Of a stretch of 33,743 nt of DNA, positions 19,763-26,418 are shown one piece after another. The position numbers were made by a program, and so were the translations under genes. The stretch comes from Bacteroidales bacterium UBA5197. Lineage in GTDB: Bacteria; Bacteroidota; Bacteroidia; Bacteroidales; Lentimicrobiaceae. A model generated the notes under the pieces. That model was not told the DNA's origin. It was given only the letters and a program-made list of their open reading frames with translations, and searched no databases. Each line of letters starts with the position of its first letter. The first letter of the stretch is position 1. The stretch covers positions 1 to 33,743 of the forward strand of contig DHVX01000062.1 of assembly GCA_002412885.1 (NCBI GenBank). Reading direction: 5' to 3'.

Positions 19763-20674
19763 TTACATCCATTTCTTCCTTTTAAACATAAGAATCATTA
19801 AGCCGGCAAGCGCCACCATAAAAATCATCACCAGCCAGAATGAGTGAGGGTCATTTTGAAACGGAAGTCCGACATTCATCCCGTAAAGGCTGGCAATAAA
19901 AGTAAGGGGCAGGAGTATGGATGAAATCAGCGTGAGTACTTTCATTATTTCGTTGGTGCGGTTGGTTTGAAGTGAATCGAAAGTCTTTGACAAACCTTCC
20001 ACAATCTCCTGATAATCTTCTGTCATATCCCACATCTTCTGGTAATAATCGAGAATATTGCCCCAGTAATCTTCCATATTTTCGGCATATCCTGCAATAT
20101 CGCCCGATTCAAACTTGTGAAACAGCCTGAGCTGCGGTTTAAAAACCGTATTTACCAGAATGATGTTTTTTCGGGTAAGCGATATCCGCTCAATGGTGCG
20201 CTCAGCCTTTTTATTGAACAGATCACGGTTGATCAGCTCTACCTCAATTCCCAGTTTACTGAGCAACGATAATGATTCAAGCATAAGATGCTCAAGGATT
20301 TTATACAGCAATGCATCGCTGGTCTGCACCTGACGAACCTGATAGCTGTCATCGGGATCTTTTCCGCTGTTGAAAATATTTTTGACAACCCAATGCGATT
20401 TGCCTATGGTAATAATGTAGTTATTGCCCCAGAAAATCTTTACCTCCTTTACTTTTAAAAACCGGTTCCATCGGTCGAAGTATGGGAAATGAAGTATCAG
20501 AAAGTAATAATCATCATATATATCAATCTTGGGGCGCTGATTGGTCTTGCTTCGACAGTCTTCTATATCAAGCGGATGAAAGTGGAAATTATCCTTTAAA
20601 AACTGCAAATCTTCTTCGGTAGGGTCCATTATATGATGCCAATTCAATGTACCAATTTTTATGGTTTCAATCAT
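19763..20674 (-). CDS. corA: CorA-family magnesium/cobalt transport protein
   Basis: At 303 residues this has the size of a CorA family (PF01544) channel, which takes up Mg2+ (also Co2+) across the inner membrane as a pentamer. Residues 1-230 form the soluble funnel-like domain, with long charged helices in the second half (about 130-230). Two membrane helices close the protein, near 243-263 and 275-296. The family signature YGMN is at 264-267, directly after the first helix and followed by a short acidic loop (QNDPHS). The tail is basic (KRKKW), as expected for a cytoplasmic C-terminus. A strong Shine-Dalgarno GGGAGG lies at 20680-20685, five bases before the ATG, which fixes the start. A TACCTTTG box at 20743-20750 is a likely -7 element. 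The gene appears monocistronic. The ion specificity is inferred from the family. Confidence 0.93.
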   Translation of the reverse strand: MIETIKIGTLNWHHIMDPTEEDLQFLKDNFHFHPLDIEDCRSKTNQRPKIDIYDDYYFLILHFPYFDRWNRFLKVKEVKIFWGNNYIITIGKSHWVVKNIFNSGKDPDDSYQVRQVQTSDALLYKILEHLMLESLSLLSKLGIEVELINRDLFNKKAERTIERISLTRKNIILVNTVFKPQLRLFHKFESGDIAGYAENMEDYWGNILDYYQKMWDMTEDYQEIVEGLSKTFDSLQTNRTNEIMKVLTLISSILLPLTFIASLYGMNVGLPFQNDPHSFWLVMIFMVALAGLMILMFKRKKWM

Positions 20675-20742
20675 TTTGACCTCCCGCGATATTATTTATA
20701 AATCATGTTAACAATCCAATAAGCGTTATTTATCAGGTTTGG

Positions 20743-20750
20743 CAAAGGTA
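20743..20750 (-). promoter_or_regulatory. Likely -7 box of the corA promoter (TACCTTTG)
   Basis: The minus-strand sequence TACCTTTG matches the Bacteroidota -7 consensus TAnnTTTG exactly and lies about 70 bases upstream of the corA ATG. No good -33 TTG was found at the usual distance, so the assignment rests on the -7 box alone. Confidence 0.4.
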
Positions 20751-20894
20751 CTAAAAATCGGGGGAAGGTTTTTGCGGATACAAGAGGAGCTTTTGCATTT
20801 GTTAACTCACAAATTAGCCGGATTGAATTCTGAATGATCACTAAAAGGTATTGTTCGTTTGCAAGTTCCTTAATTTCAGAACTACACTGCAAAT

Positions 20895-20930
20895 AAAAAA
20901 AACCTGAGTGATTGCTGATCCTTCAGGTTT
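20895..20930 (-). terminator. Intrinsic terminator after etfA
   Basis: On the minus strand, AACCTGA and TCAGGTT (20923-20929 and 20901-20907) form a 7-bp stem with a 15-base loop. An uninterrupted run of Ts follows at about 20895-20900. It starts 25 bases after the etfA stop and separates the acd-etfBA operon from corA. Confidence 0.85.
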
Positions 20931-20954
20931 TATTCATTTCATTCAGGGGTTGTA

Positions 20955-21917
20955 CTAACTTCCCGCTTTCAGTTTCCTGAATGCTTCGGTCATTTTTGGC
21001 AGAATCACCTGCAAATCACCGATTACGCCATAATCTGCGGCTGTAAAAATTGGTGCTTCGGGATCTTTGTTCACTGCAACAATCACTTTTGATGAACTGA
21101 TTCCGGCCAGATGCTGAATGGCTCCCGAAATTCCAAGTGCGAAATAAAGATTCGGAGCCACCACTTTGCCGGTTTGTCCCACATGCTCATGATGCGGGCG
21201 CCAGCCTTCGTCACTCACCGGGCGCGAACAAGCAGTTGCAGCGCCAAGCACTTCGGCCAGTTCTTCAAGCGGTTTCCAGTTTTCCGCACTCCGCATTCCA
21301 CGACCCCCTGACACCACTACATCGGCTTCGCTGAGCAGAATTTTTCCGCTCTGAACTTCCGTTGACAATACATGAGTTGCCGGATAGATGGAAACTGACG
21401 GCAATTCTTCAATGTTTACTTCTGTTTTCTTTTCTACAATTCCGGCAGTGTTTTGCGACAAAGTAATCACTTTTATGGCTGAAGTAATTTCAGTCTGTAA
21501 TAATGCTTTTCCGGAAAAAGCCTTTTTGCTGACTACAAAGGGTGAAACCGACACCGGAAGTCCGTTTACTGCACTAACCAACCCTCCATTTAACCTTACT
21601 GCAACACGCGGGGCTATTGCTTTTCCTGTAAAGTTATGGGCCATAATCACCACCGATGCGCCGGTTTGATGAGCAGCCCCGGCTATGATACCGGCATATG
21701 TTTTGTCGTCGAGATCTATTTTCCCTGACAAACGAAGCACATGAGTTGCTCCATAATTACCAAGTGTTTTCAGCTCATCATCCGCTACATCGCCAATGGA
21801 CAAAATGCTTAGACTTCCTCCAACTGTTTCTGCCAAGCGACTGCCAAACGAAACAAGTTCGTAAGTGCTTTTCTTGAATTTTCCGTTCCAGTTTTCTATA
21901 TAAACAAGTACTGACAT
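20955..21917 (-). CDS. etfA: Electron transfer flavoprotein subunit alpha
   Basis: A 320-residue protein of normal EtfA length. The N-terminal half (about 1-190) is the Rossmann-like ETF domain. The C-terminal half holds the FAD-binding signatures in order: GGRG at 204-207, SRPVSDEGW at 231-239, VGQTGK at 246-251, GISGAIQH at 262-269, NKDPEAPIF at 283-291 and ADYGVIGD at 294-301. With EtfB it forms the soluble dimer that passes electrons to or from the adjacent acyl-CoA dehydrogenase. It is the last gene of acd-etfB-etfA, 21 bases after etfB and just before a terminator. Whether the complex is of the electron-bifurcating type, coupling crotonyl-CoA reduction to ferredoxin reduction, cannot be settled by eye; operon order and the fermentative ptb-buk genes nearby make it plausible. 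Confidence 0.95.
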   Translation of the reverse strand: MSVLVYIENWNGKFKKSTYELVSFGSRLAETVGGSLSILSIGDVADDELKTLGNYGATHVLRLSGKIDLDDKTYAGIIAGAAHQTGASVVIMAHNFTGKAIAPRVAVRLNGGLVSAVNGLPVSVSPFVVSKKAFSGKALLQTEITSAIKVITLSQNTAGIVEKKTEVNIEELPSVSIYPATHVLSTEVQSGKILLSEADVVVSGGRGMRSAENWKPLEELAEVLGAATACSRPVSDEGWRPHHEHVGQTGKVVAPNLYFALGISGAIQHLAGISSSKVIVAVNKDPEAPIFTAADYGVIGDLQVILPKMTEAFRKLKAGS

Positions 21918-21938
21918 ATCTTTCTGTTTTTTAGATAA

Positions 21939-22688
21939 TTAAATAACCCTGGCTTCCATATGAAGCAGTCGTGCCAGTTCATCCATATTCTCTGGATCAA
22001 TCATTTTGCAGGCTGATTTTTGCGGTGGCGTCTGATAAGTAATCACGCGGCTGGGCGAATCAGCGGTTGCCGCTGCAACAACTTTCAGTTGTTTGGTTCG
22101 GGCAGTCATTATTCCCCGCATCGAAGGGATACGCGGATTAATGGCAATTCCCTTTTGCACAATCAGCACGGCCGGAGTTCCGGTTTCAAGGGTTTGCTTT
22201 CCCCCGTCAATTTCGCGGGTAACTTTTACTGCATCTCCTTCAATATTCAGCGAGCTGACCGCTGACACCGATGGACGGTCGAGCAACTCAGCAAGCATTC
22301 CTCCTACTGCCGAACCGTTGTAATCACTTGATTCTATCCCGCAAAGGATAAGATCGAAGGCTTCATTTTTTACGGCTTCGGCCAATTGCGTAGCTGTATA
22401 GAGAGAGTCGCCGCCAGCAGCATCCACACGAATGGCGTCATCGGCTCCGCAAGCCAGGGCTTTGCGCAGTGTAGGCTCAGCATCGGCTTTGCCCACTGTA
22501 ATTACGGTGATTTTCTGAACCAGAGCCGGATTGGCTTCTTTCAGTTCAATGGCACGGGTAAGCGCGAGCTCATCCCAGGGGTTTATAATCCATTGTACGC
22601 CAGTATAATCCACCTCTTTCATGTCCGCGGTATATTTGATGCGGGTGGTGGTGTCGGGTACGTTGCTTATGCAGATGAGGATGTTCAT
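21939..22688 (-). CDS. etfB: Electron transfer flavoprotein subunit beta
   Basis: A 249-residue protein matching the usual EtfB length. It starts with the typical N-terminus MNILICISNVPDTTTRIKY. NPWDE at 36-40 and GIESSDYNGSAVGG at 117-130 are the nucleotide-binding loops of the ETF beta fold, and PRIPSMRGIMTARTK near 185-199 is the conserved EtfB segment that contacts EtfA. It acts as half of the EtfAB heterodimer in the cytoplasm. It is the middle gene of the operon, 21 bases before etfA and 139 bases after the acyl-CoA dehydrogenase. That upstream gap is wholly made of tandem repeats, which is unusual inside an operon. The bound cofactor (AMP or a second FAD) is not deduced here. Confidence 0.94.
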   Translation of the reverse strand: MNILICISNVPDTTTRIKYTADMKEVDYTGVQWIINPWDELALTRAIELKEANPALVQKITVITVGKADAEPTLRKALACGADDAIRVDAAGGDSLYTATQLAEAVKNEAFDLILCGIESSDYNGSAVGGMLAELLDRPSVSAVSSLNIEGDAVKVTREIDGGKQTLETGTPAVLIVQKGIAINPRIPSMRGIMTARTKQLKVVAAATADSPSRVITYQTPPQKSACKMIDPENMDELARLLHMEARVI

Positions 22689-22690
22689 TT

Positions 22691-22727
22691 ATTCAACGAT
22701 TTGAAAATTCAACGATTTGAAAATTTG
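22691..22727. repeat. Tandem 16-bp repeat before etfB
   Basis: attcaacgatttgaaa occurs at 22691-22706 and 22707-22722, followed by a partial third copy (attTGAAAatt). It begins two bases upstream of the etfB ATG, so it occupies the site where a ribosome-binding region would be expected. Confidence 0.85.
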
Positions 22728-22741
22728 AAAATTATGAAGTC

Positions 22742-22797
22742 GGAGGTCAGAGGCCAGAGGTCAGAGGTCGGAGGTCAGAGGTCGGAGGTCAGGGGTT
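22742..22797. repeat. Heptanucleotide tandem repeat (RGAGGTC)8
   Basis: Eight consecutive 7-base units of the form ggaggtc or agaggtc, with agaggcc and aggggtt as variants, run through the acd-etfB gap. The period of seven is incompatible with coding, and it matches the period of the arrays at 22804-22828 and 33610-33658. Confidence 0.9.
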
Positions 22798-22803
22798 GAG
22801 AAC

Positions 22804-22828
22804 AATCCGAAATCCGAAATCCGAAATC
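22804..22828. repeat. Heptanucleotide tandem repeat (AATCCGA)3
   Basis: Three copies of aatccga at 22804-22824 followed by aatc. The array runs into the stop codon of the acyl-CoA dehydrogenase at 22828-22830. Confidence 0.85.
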
Positions 22829-23973
22829 TAAAATTCACTGAAGATTTGTCGTGAAATCACGATTTTCTGTATTTCCGAAGTTCCTTCATATATCTGAGTT
22901 AGTTTTGCTTCGCGCATCAGGCGTTCCACGTGGTATTCCTTTACATAGCCGTAGCCACCGTGAATCTGCACAGCTTCGGTGGTGACTTCCATCGCGATTT
23001 CAGCGGCATAATATTTGGCCATCGCACTGGCATATCCGTAAGGTTGACCCTGATCTTTAAGCCATGCAGCTTTCAGGCACAGATTGCGGGCATTTTCAAT
23101 CTTTACAGCCATATCCGCAATTTTGAAAGCTACTGATTGGTGATTCGCGATTTCGGTGCCAAAAGCTTTGCGTTCTTTCGAATACTTCACAGCTCTCTCA
23201 AAAGCACCGGATGCAATACCCAAAGCCTGTGCAGCTATTCCAATGCGACCTCCTTCCAGCGTTTTCATGGCAAACTTAAATCCAAACCCATCTTCACCAA
23301 TTCGGTTTTCCTTTGGGACTTTAACATCGTTAAACATCACAGAATGGGTGTCGGAACTACGCATTCCCATTTTATCTTCGTGCGGGCCCACGCTGATTCC
23401 GGGTGAATGACGGTCAACAATCAACACATTGATTCCTTTGTGTTTCTTTTCGGGATGCGTTTGCGCAATCACCAGATAAGTACTGGCTGTATTTCCGTTG
23501 GTAATCCAGTTTTTTGTGCCGTTGAGCAGATAGTAATCGCCCATATCTTCGGCGGTGGTGCGCTGTGAAGTGGCATCCGATCCGGCTTCAGGTTCCGAAA
23601 GCAGGAAAGCGCCGATTTTTTCGCCACGGGCCAATGGTTTCAGGAATTTCTCTTTCTGCTCTTCTGATCCGAATTTCTCAATACCGTAGCAAACCAAAGA
23701 GTTGTTTACCGACATAATCACACTTACCGAAGAGTCCACTTTCGAGATTTCTTCCATAGCAAGCACATAGGAAACGGTATCCATTCCTCCGCCGTCGTAT
23801 TTCGGATCGACCAGCATTCCCAGAAAACCAAGTTCCGCAAGGGTTTTCACATGCTCAGTTGGATAGATGGAGTGGGTGTCGCGCTCAATTACATCTTTGA
23901 TCAGTTCGCGCTGCGCATATTCGCGGGCCGCCTGCTGAATCATTAATTGTTCTTCGGTAAACTCAAAATTCAT
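22828..23973 (-). CDS. Short-chain acyl-CoA dehydrogenase (probable butyryl-CoA dehydrogenase)
   Basis: This 381-residue protein is a complete acyl-CoA dehydrogenase: N-terminal helical domain (1-120), middle beta domain with the flavin/substrate motif SEPEAGSD at 126-133 and NGTKNWITN at 151-159, and C-terminal helical domain ending in IYEGTSEIQ at 361-369. E363 in YEGT is at the position of the catalytic base in short- and medium-chain family members. In the cytoplasm it would interconvert crotonyl-CoA and butyryl-CoA using FAD, with EtfAB as redox partner. It leads the operon with etfB and etfA. Its proximity to ptb-buk favours butyryl-CoA dehydrogenase (bcd), but a beta-oxidation or branched-chain enzyme cannot be excluded from sequence alone. 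Confidence 0.92.
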   Translation of the reverse strand: MNFEFTEEQLMIQQAAREYAQRELIKDVIERDTHSIYPTEHVKTLAELGFLGMLVDPKYDGGGMDTVSYVLAMEEISKVDSSVSVIMSVNNSLVCYGIEKFGSEEQKEKFLKPLARGEKIGAFLLSEPEAGSDATSQRTTAEDMGDYYLLNGTKNWITNGNTASTYLVIAQTHPEKKHKGINVLIVDRHSPGISVGPHEDKMGMRSSDTHSVMFNDVKVPKENRIGEDGFGFKFAMKTLEGGRIGIAAQALGIASGAFERAVKYSKERKAFGTEIANHQSVAFKIADMAVKIENARNLCLKAAWLKDQGQPYGYASAMAKYYAAEIAMEVTTEAVQIHGGYGYVKEYHVERLMREAKLTQIYEGTSEIQKIVISRQIFSEF

Positions 23974-24157
23974 AAAATTAAACTTTAATTCTTTTAGAAA
24001 AAATGCCTGAAATGCCTGATAAACAAGAAAACCACTTAATGTGTTCAGCCGTTTTCCGGTTATTTTACCAAAACATTTTTATATGATTATTTATTGATTT
24101 GCGCGATGTTGGGAAGAAATCCTGACAAGCTAACAGCTGCTAAAGTAAACATATTTA

Positions 24158-24193
24158 CAAAGATAAATGTATTCTTTATGAATTTTTTGCAAA
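24158..24193 (-). promoter_or_regulatory. Candidate promoter of the acd-etfBA operon
   Basis: On the minus strand, TTTG (24190-24193) and TATCTTTG (24158-24165) match the Bacteroidota -33 and -7 consensus elements. The spacer is 24 bases, somewhat long. Transcription would begin near 24150 and leave a leader of about 175 bases. Confidence 0.35.
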
Positions 24194-24224
24194 CGATTGC
24201 GGAGAAGGTGAAGGAAGAAGGACG

Positions 24225-24292
24225 GGGAGACAAGGAGACGGGGGGACAAGGAGAGAGAGGGAGACAGGGAGACGGGGAGACAAGGAGAACAA
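24225..24292. repeat. Degenerate octanucleotide tandem repeat (CTCCYTGT / CTCCCCGT)
   Basis: Read on the minus strand, the tract is a run of about eight 8-base units such as ctccttgt, ctccccgt and ctccctgt, with one irregular stretch. It ends seven bases before the palindrome at 24299. Confidence 0.85.
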
Positions 24293-24298
24293 AATAAT

Positions 24299-24333
24299 GA
24301 CCTAACAAGTTTTCTTTTTCAACTTGTTAGGTC
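24299..24333. repeat. Perfect palindrome, dispersed element copy 1
   Basis: gacctaacaagtt (24299-24311) and aacttgttaggtc (24321-24333) form a perfect 13-bp stem with a 9-base pyrimidine loop, followed by cttcttt. A near-identical element occurs at 33662-33694. It may act as a terminator, but no coding gene is seen to end here on the plus strand. Confidence 0.9.
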
Positions 24334-24424
24334 TTCTTTGTAATATAGCAAAGCAAAATCAGGTTATAAATGCCCAGACAAGCATTCCCGCAGCCTGGCA
24401 ATTAATTTTGAAAAGATTTCACAA

Positions 24425-24452
24425 TTGTATCTTAAATAATGGGTTACATTTG
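24425..24452 (+). promoter_or_regulatory. Candidate promoter for the secreted-protein genes
   Basis: TTG at 24425-24427 and TACATTTG at 24445-24452 fit the Bacteroidota consensus, with a perfect -7 box and a 17-base spacer that is on the short side. The start would be near 24459, about 165 bases before the ATG at 24623. Confidence 0.35.
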
Positions 24453-24533
24453 TGCTATATTTTTCATGAGGCTGGCTTTATTTATACTCTGAAAAACATA
24501 GAGTTGGATTATGATTTCACATGTGAGTCATAG

Positions 24534-24611
24534 TTGAAAAATAAGGAGCTGACGCTGTATGTGATTGAGTTGGAGAAAGTGGTAAAAGAGATCAGTAAAT
24601 TAATATTTTAA
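24534..24611 (+). pseudogene. Possible C-terminal gene relic
   Basis: A 25-codon stretch ending in TAA at 24609 reads LKNKELTLYVIELEKVVKEI plus a few residues. It looks like a short amphipathic coiled-coil tail and quite unlike the noise around it. It is preceded in frame by a TAG at 24531 and has no start. Similar ELTLYVIELxK endings occur, as I recall, at the C-termini of Bacteroidota proteins with tail-fibre or peptidase-S74-like regions, but I cannot verify this. It may be the remnant of a deleted gene. Confidence 0.3.
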
Positions 24612-24622
24612 AAAAGGCTTCT

Positions 24623-25540
24623 ATGAAATCCATTCTAACTTTAATTCTTCTTTTAATGGTATCAAATTTTTCATCTGCTCAAATCATTCAGGTGAAAAAG
24701 AATAGAACCCAAACGATTAATGGGACTTTAAATACCGTTTCGGTGTATTTGGTTGATACTACAAGCAAAATAATTTCCGATTCTTTGGATTTGCATAGTC
24801 TAAATCCATATAACCACTTACCCTATGAAATTAACTCTTCAAAGATGGGCAAGGACAAAACCTATGAAATCAATAGCTTCAATGAATACGACAAACTTTT
24901 CCCTGCTAATTATCGGTCGAAATATTTCATAGACTATTTTGTTGATCCCGGGAAATATAACGGTTTGTTGTCATCAACTTTCTCCCTTTCGAGCTATGAA
25001 AAACCAGTCAATTATATAGCAGTTGCGTTTAATCTTTTTGCTCGACCTAACTATTCAGATCAGATTGATGGTGCCATTAGTACAATATTCGTATTTGATA
25101 ATAAAAAGAATCTTGTGTATAAAAAGGAAAATGTTCTTTGTGTTGATAATGATATTGCTATATCAGATGATGGGAAGTACCTGGCTTTTAGATATGGTGC
25201 TGCATGGAGTGATGGCATATTAATTAAAAGTGGAGTTCAAATTGTAAATACAAAAACTGATGCAATTGTATTTGAGGAGAGTAATGGTTATGTTGAAGGA
25301 CCCTCAAGTGGATATTATCCAGATTTAATTCAATTTTCGTGCTACTTGGGCAATTATTTTGTACGAGATTACTATTTTAATACAAAATTAAGTAAACTAT
25401 ATTCACTGCAATATAACAGACACGAAAAAGAGGAAACTTTAATCGATATCAAACCAGATGGTCTTTTATACATGGATAGAAATGGCGAGGAGTATATCTT
25501 GCTTTTTGATAAAGATTTGGAGGTACAAATAATTAAGTAG
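24623..25540 (+). CDS. Unknown exported protein, possibly beta-propeller-like
   Basis: I do not recognise a family for this 305-residue protein. Residues 1-20 are a clear Sec signal peptide (hydrophobic leucine-rich core, cleavage after SSAQ), so it should be periplasmic or surface-located. There is no lipobox and no obvious sorting domain at the C-terminus. Around residues 175-192 the sequence AISDDGKYLAFRYG resembles the SPDGKYLAF blade motif of TolB/PD40-type beta-propellers, and DIKPDGLLYMDRNG near the end could be another blade, but too few blades are visible for a firm call. Codon use is AT-rich, unlike the etf, lnt and ptb genes. It precedes a micro-ORF and a lipoprotein gene on the same strand, probably in one transcript. 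An A-rich stretch before the ATG replaces a Shine-Dalgarno site. Confidence 0.7.
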   Translation: MKSILTLILLLMVSNFSSAQIIQVKKNRTQTINGTLNTVSVYLVDTTSKIISDSLDLHSLNPYNHLPYEINSSKMGKDKTYEINSFNEYDKLFPANYRSKYFIDYFVDPGKYNGLLSSTFSLSSYEKPVNYIAVAFNLFARPNYSDQIDGAISTIFVFDNKKNLVYKKENVLCVDNDIAISDDGKYLAFRYGAAWSDGILIKSGVQIVNTKTDAIVFEESNGYVEGPSSGYYPDLIQFSCYLGNYFVRDYYFNTKLSKLYSLQYNRHEKEETLIDIKPDGLLYMDRNGEEYILLFDKDLEVQIIK

Positions 25541-25549
25541 GACTTAAAC

Positions 25550-25660
25550 ATGAGACGATCATTAATATGTTTGTTTTTTCTTTTTCATTGTGCAGATACT
25601 TTAGCACAAAACACAAATAAGAATGAATTTTTTAACTCCATGAATTTTGAACGACAATGA
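25550..25660 (+). CDS. 36-residue exported micro-ORF
   Basis: ATG at 25550 opens a 36-codon frame that ends at TGA 25658-25660, overlapping the next gene's ATG in an ATGA junction. Residues 1-20 (MRRSLICLFFLFHCADTLAQ) have the full form of a signal peptide: basic start, hydrophobic core and an L-A-Q cleavage site. The predicted mature part is only 16 polar residues rich in Asn, Phe and Glu. The frame lies nine bases after the preceding gene's stop. It may be a translated leader that couples translation to the lipoprotein gene, a small secreted peptide, or a truncated gene that kept its 5' end. No homologue is recognised. Confidence 0.45.
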   Translation: MRRSLICLFFLFHCADTLAQNTNKNEFFNSMNFERQ

Positions 25661-26238
25661 ATAATAAAGTTTGCTTTTTCTGCTTCATTTTTCTCTTATT
25701 CTTCTCATATTCTTGTTATAAATGCAAGGATATAACTTATTGTCCGCTTCCCGAAACAGGTGAAACATATTTCAGAAATTATATCGATAGTTCATTCTGG
25801 ATTTATCAAAATAGAAATCAATCTAAAATAGATTGTGTTTATGTTGAAAATTTTAAATCAAGAAGAATATTTGATAAAACCGTTGATTGCGTTGAGGGAG
25901 AAAGAAGAGAGATGATAATCCGCTCTAAATTTCTGTCATCAAACACTATTACTTGTTTATATGAAAATCCCAATTGTGAATCAAGTTATTTTTTAATGCA
26001 AGGTTTGGGTTATTCCATTGATTTAAGTTCGCAAAATGGTGTTGATACACTATATTCAAATAATTCATGGTCAAATACAATAACGATTGATTCGCTAATC
26101 CTACCATCAGGTTCGTGGTTTTACAAAGTGGTAAGATATAATGAAAGATTTTGGTTTTCGCCGCATGTAGGCCTTATTCAATACATTTCACACGATAACA
26201 ATGATACTTTGTTCCTTAAAAAATATTTCTCAAAATGA
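25657..26238 (+). CDS. Unknown predicted lipoprotein
   Basis: A 193-residue protein of unknown function. The first 20 residues have a hydrophobic core (FFCFIFLLFF) and a lipobox-like FSYSC, so C20 is the likely lipidated residue and the protein should be membrane-anchored. The mature region has several further cysteines (C23, C29 and others near 60, 78, 100 and 107), is rich in Ser, Asn and Tyr, and has no motif I recognise. Its start overlaps the stop of the micro-ORF (ATGA), indicating coupled translation. Base composition is AT-rich, as in the two preceding genes. The gene for apolipoprotein N-acyltransferase, which acylates such proteins, converges from the other strand. That adjacency may be coincidental. 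Confidence 0.7.
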   Translation: MNNKVCFFCFIFLLFFSYSCYKCKDITYCPLPETGETYFRNYIDSSFWIYQNRNQSKIDCVYVENFKSRRIFDKTVDCVEGERREMIIRSKFLSSNTITCLYENPNCESSYFLMQGLGYSIDLSSQNGVDTLYSNNSWSNTITIDSLILPSGSWFYKVVRYNERFWFSPHVGLIQYISHDNNDTLFLKKYFSK

Positions 26239-26346
26239 GATAGTGAAACATTCGAAATCCCCCATTCTATCTCCCTTCCCACTAAGGAGAGTTCTTTCTG
26301 ACAGGGCTTTCTTAAACAGATGTGTCAAAAAACACGAAAGTAATCG

Positions 26347-26368
26347 TCCCCCTTTTTCGAAAGGGGGA
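26347..26368. repeat. G/C-run hairpin between convergent genes
   Basis: tcccccttt (26347-26355) and aaaggggga (26360-26368) form a 9-bp stem closed by a TTCG loop. It lies between the convergent lipoprotein and lnt genes. There is no clear T-run on either side, so it is not a classical intrinsic terminator, although it may halt transcription from both directions. Confidence 0.6.
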
Positions 26369-26418
26369 GAGAGGGGGATAACAAAATATGTATTATTTGA
26401 CGAAGTTTTTTTATCTTT

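Larger units (their letters stand above)
23974..24622. other. Intergenic region with repeats and divergent promoters
   Basis: These 650 bases separate the acd operon (minus) from the unknown secreted-protein genes (plus). They contain a candidate acd promoter (24158-24193), an octanucleotide array (24225-24292), a perfect palindrome (24299-24333), a candidate plus-strand promoter (24425-24452) and a possible C-terminal gene relic (24534-24611). No intact gene was found. The short frames over the octanucleotide array translate to repetitive Ser/Pro/Cys-rich nonsense. Confidence 0.7.

Noticed and set aside
24087..24308. Minus-strand frame reading a Ser/Pro/Cys-rich low-complexity protein.
   Set aside because: The apparent repeats are the octanucleotide array at 24225-24292 translated. 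There is no start signal or domain.
24324..24533. A 69-codon plus-strand frame starting inside the palindrome.
   Set aside because: It starts at a TTG within the palindrome arm and has no ribosome site or recognisable content. The promoter-like box at 24445 falls in the middle of it.
26347..26368. G/C-run hairpin considered as a bidirectional intrinsic terminator.
   Set aside because: The stem is strong but neither side has the T-run an intrinsic terminator needs, so it is listed only as an inverted repeat.
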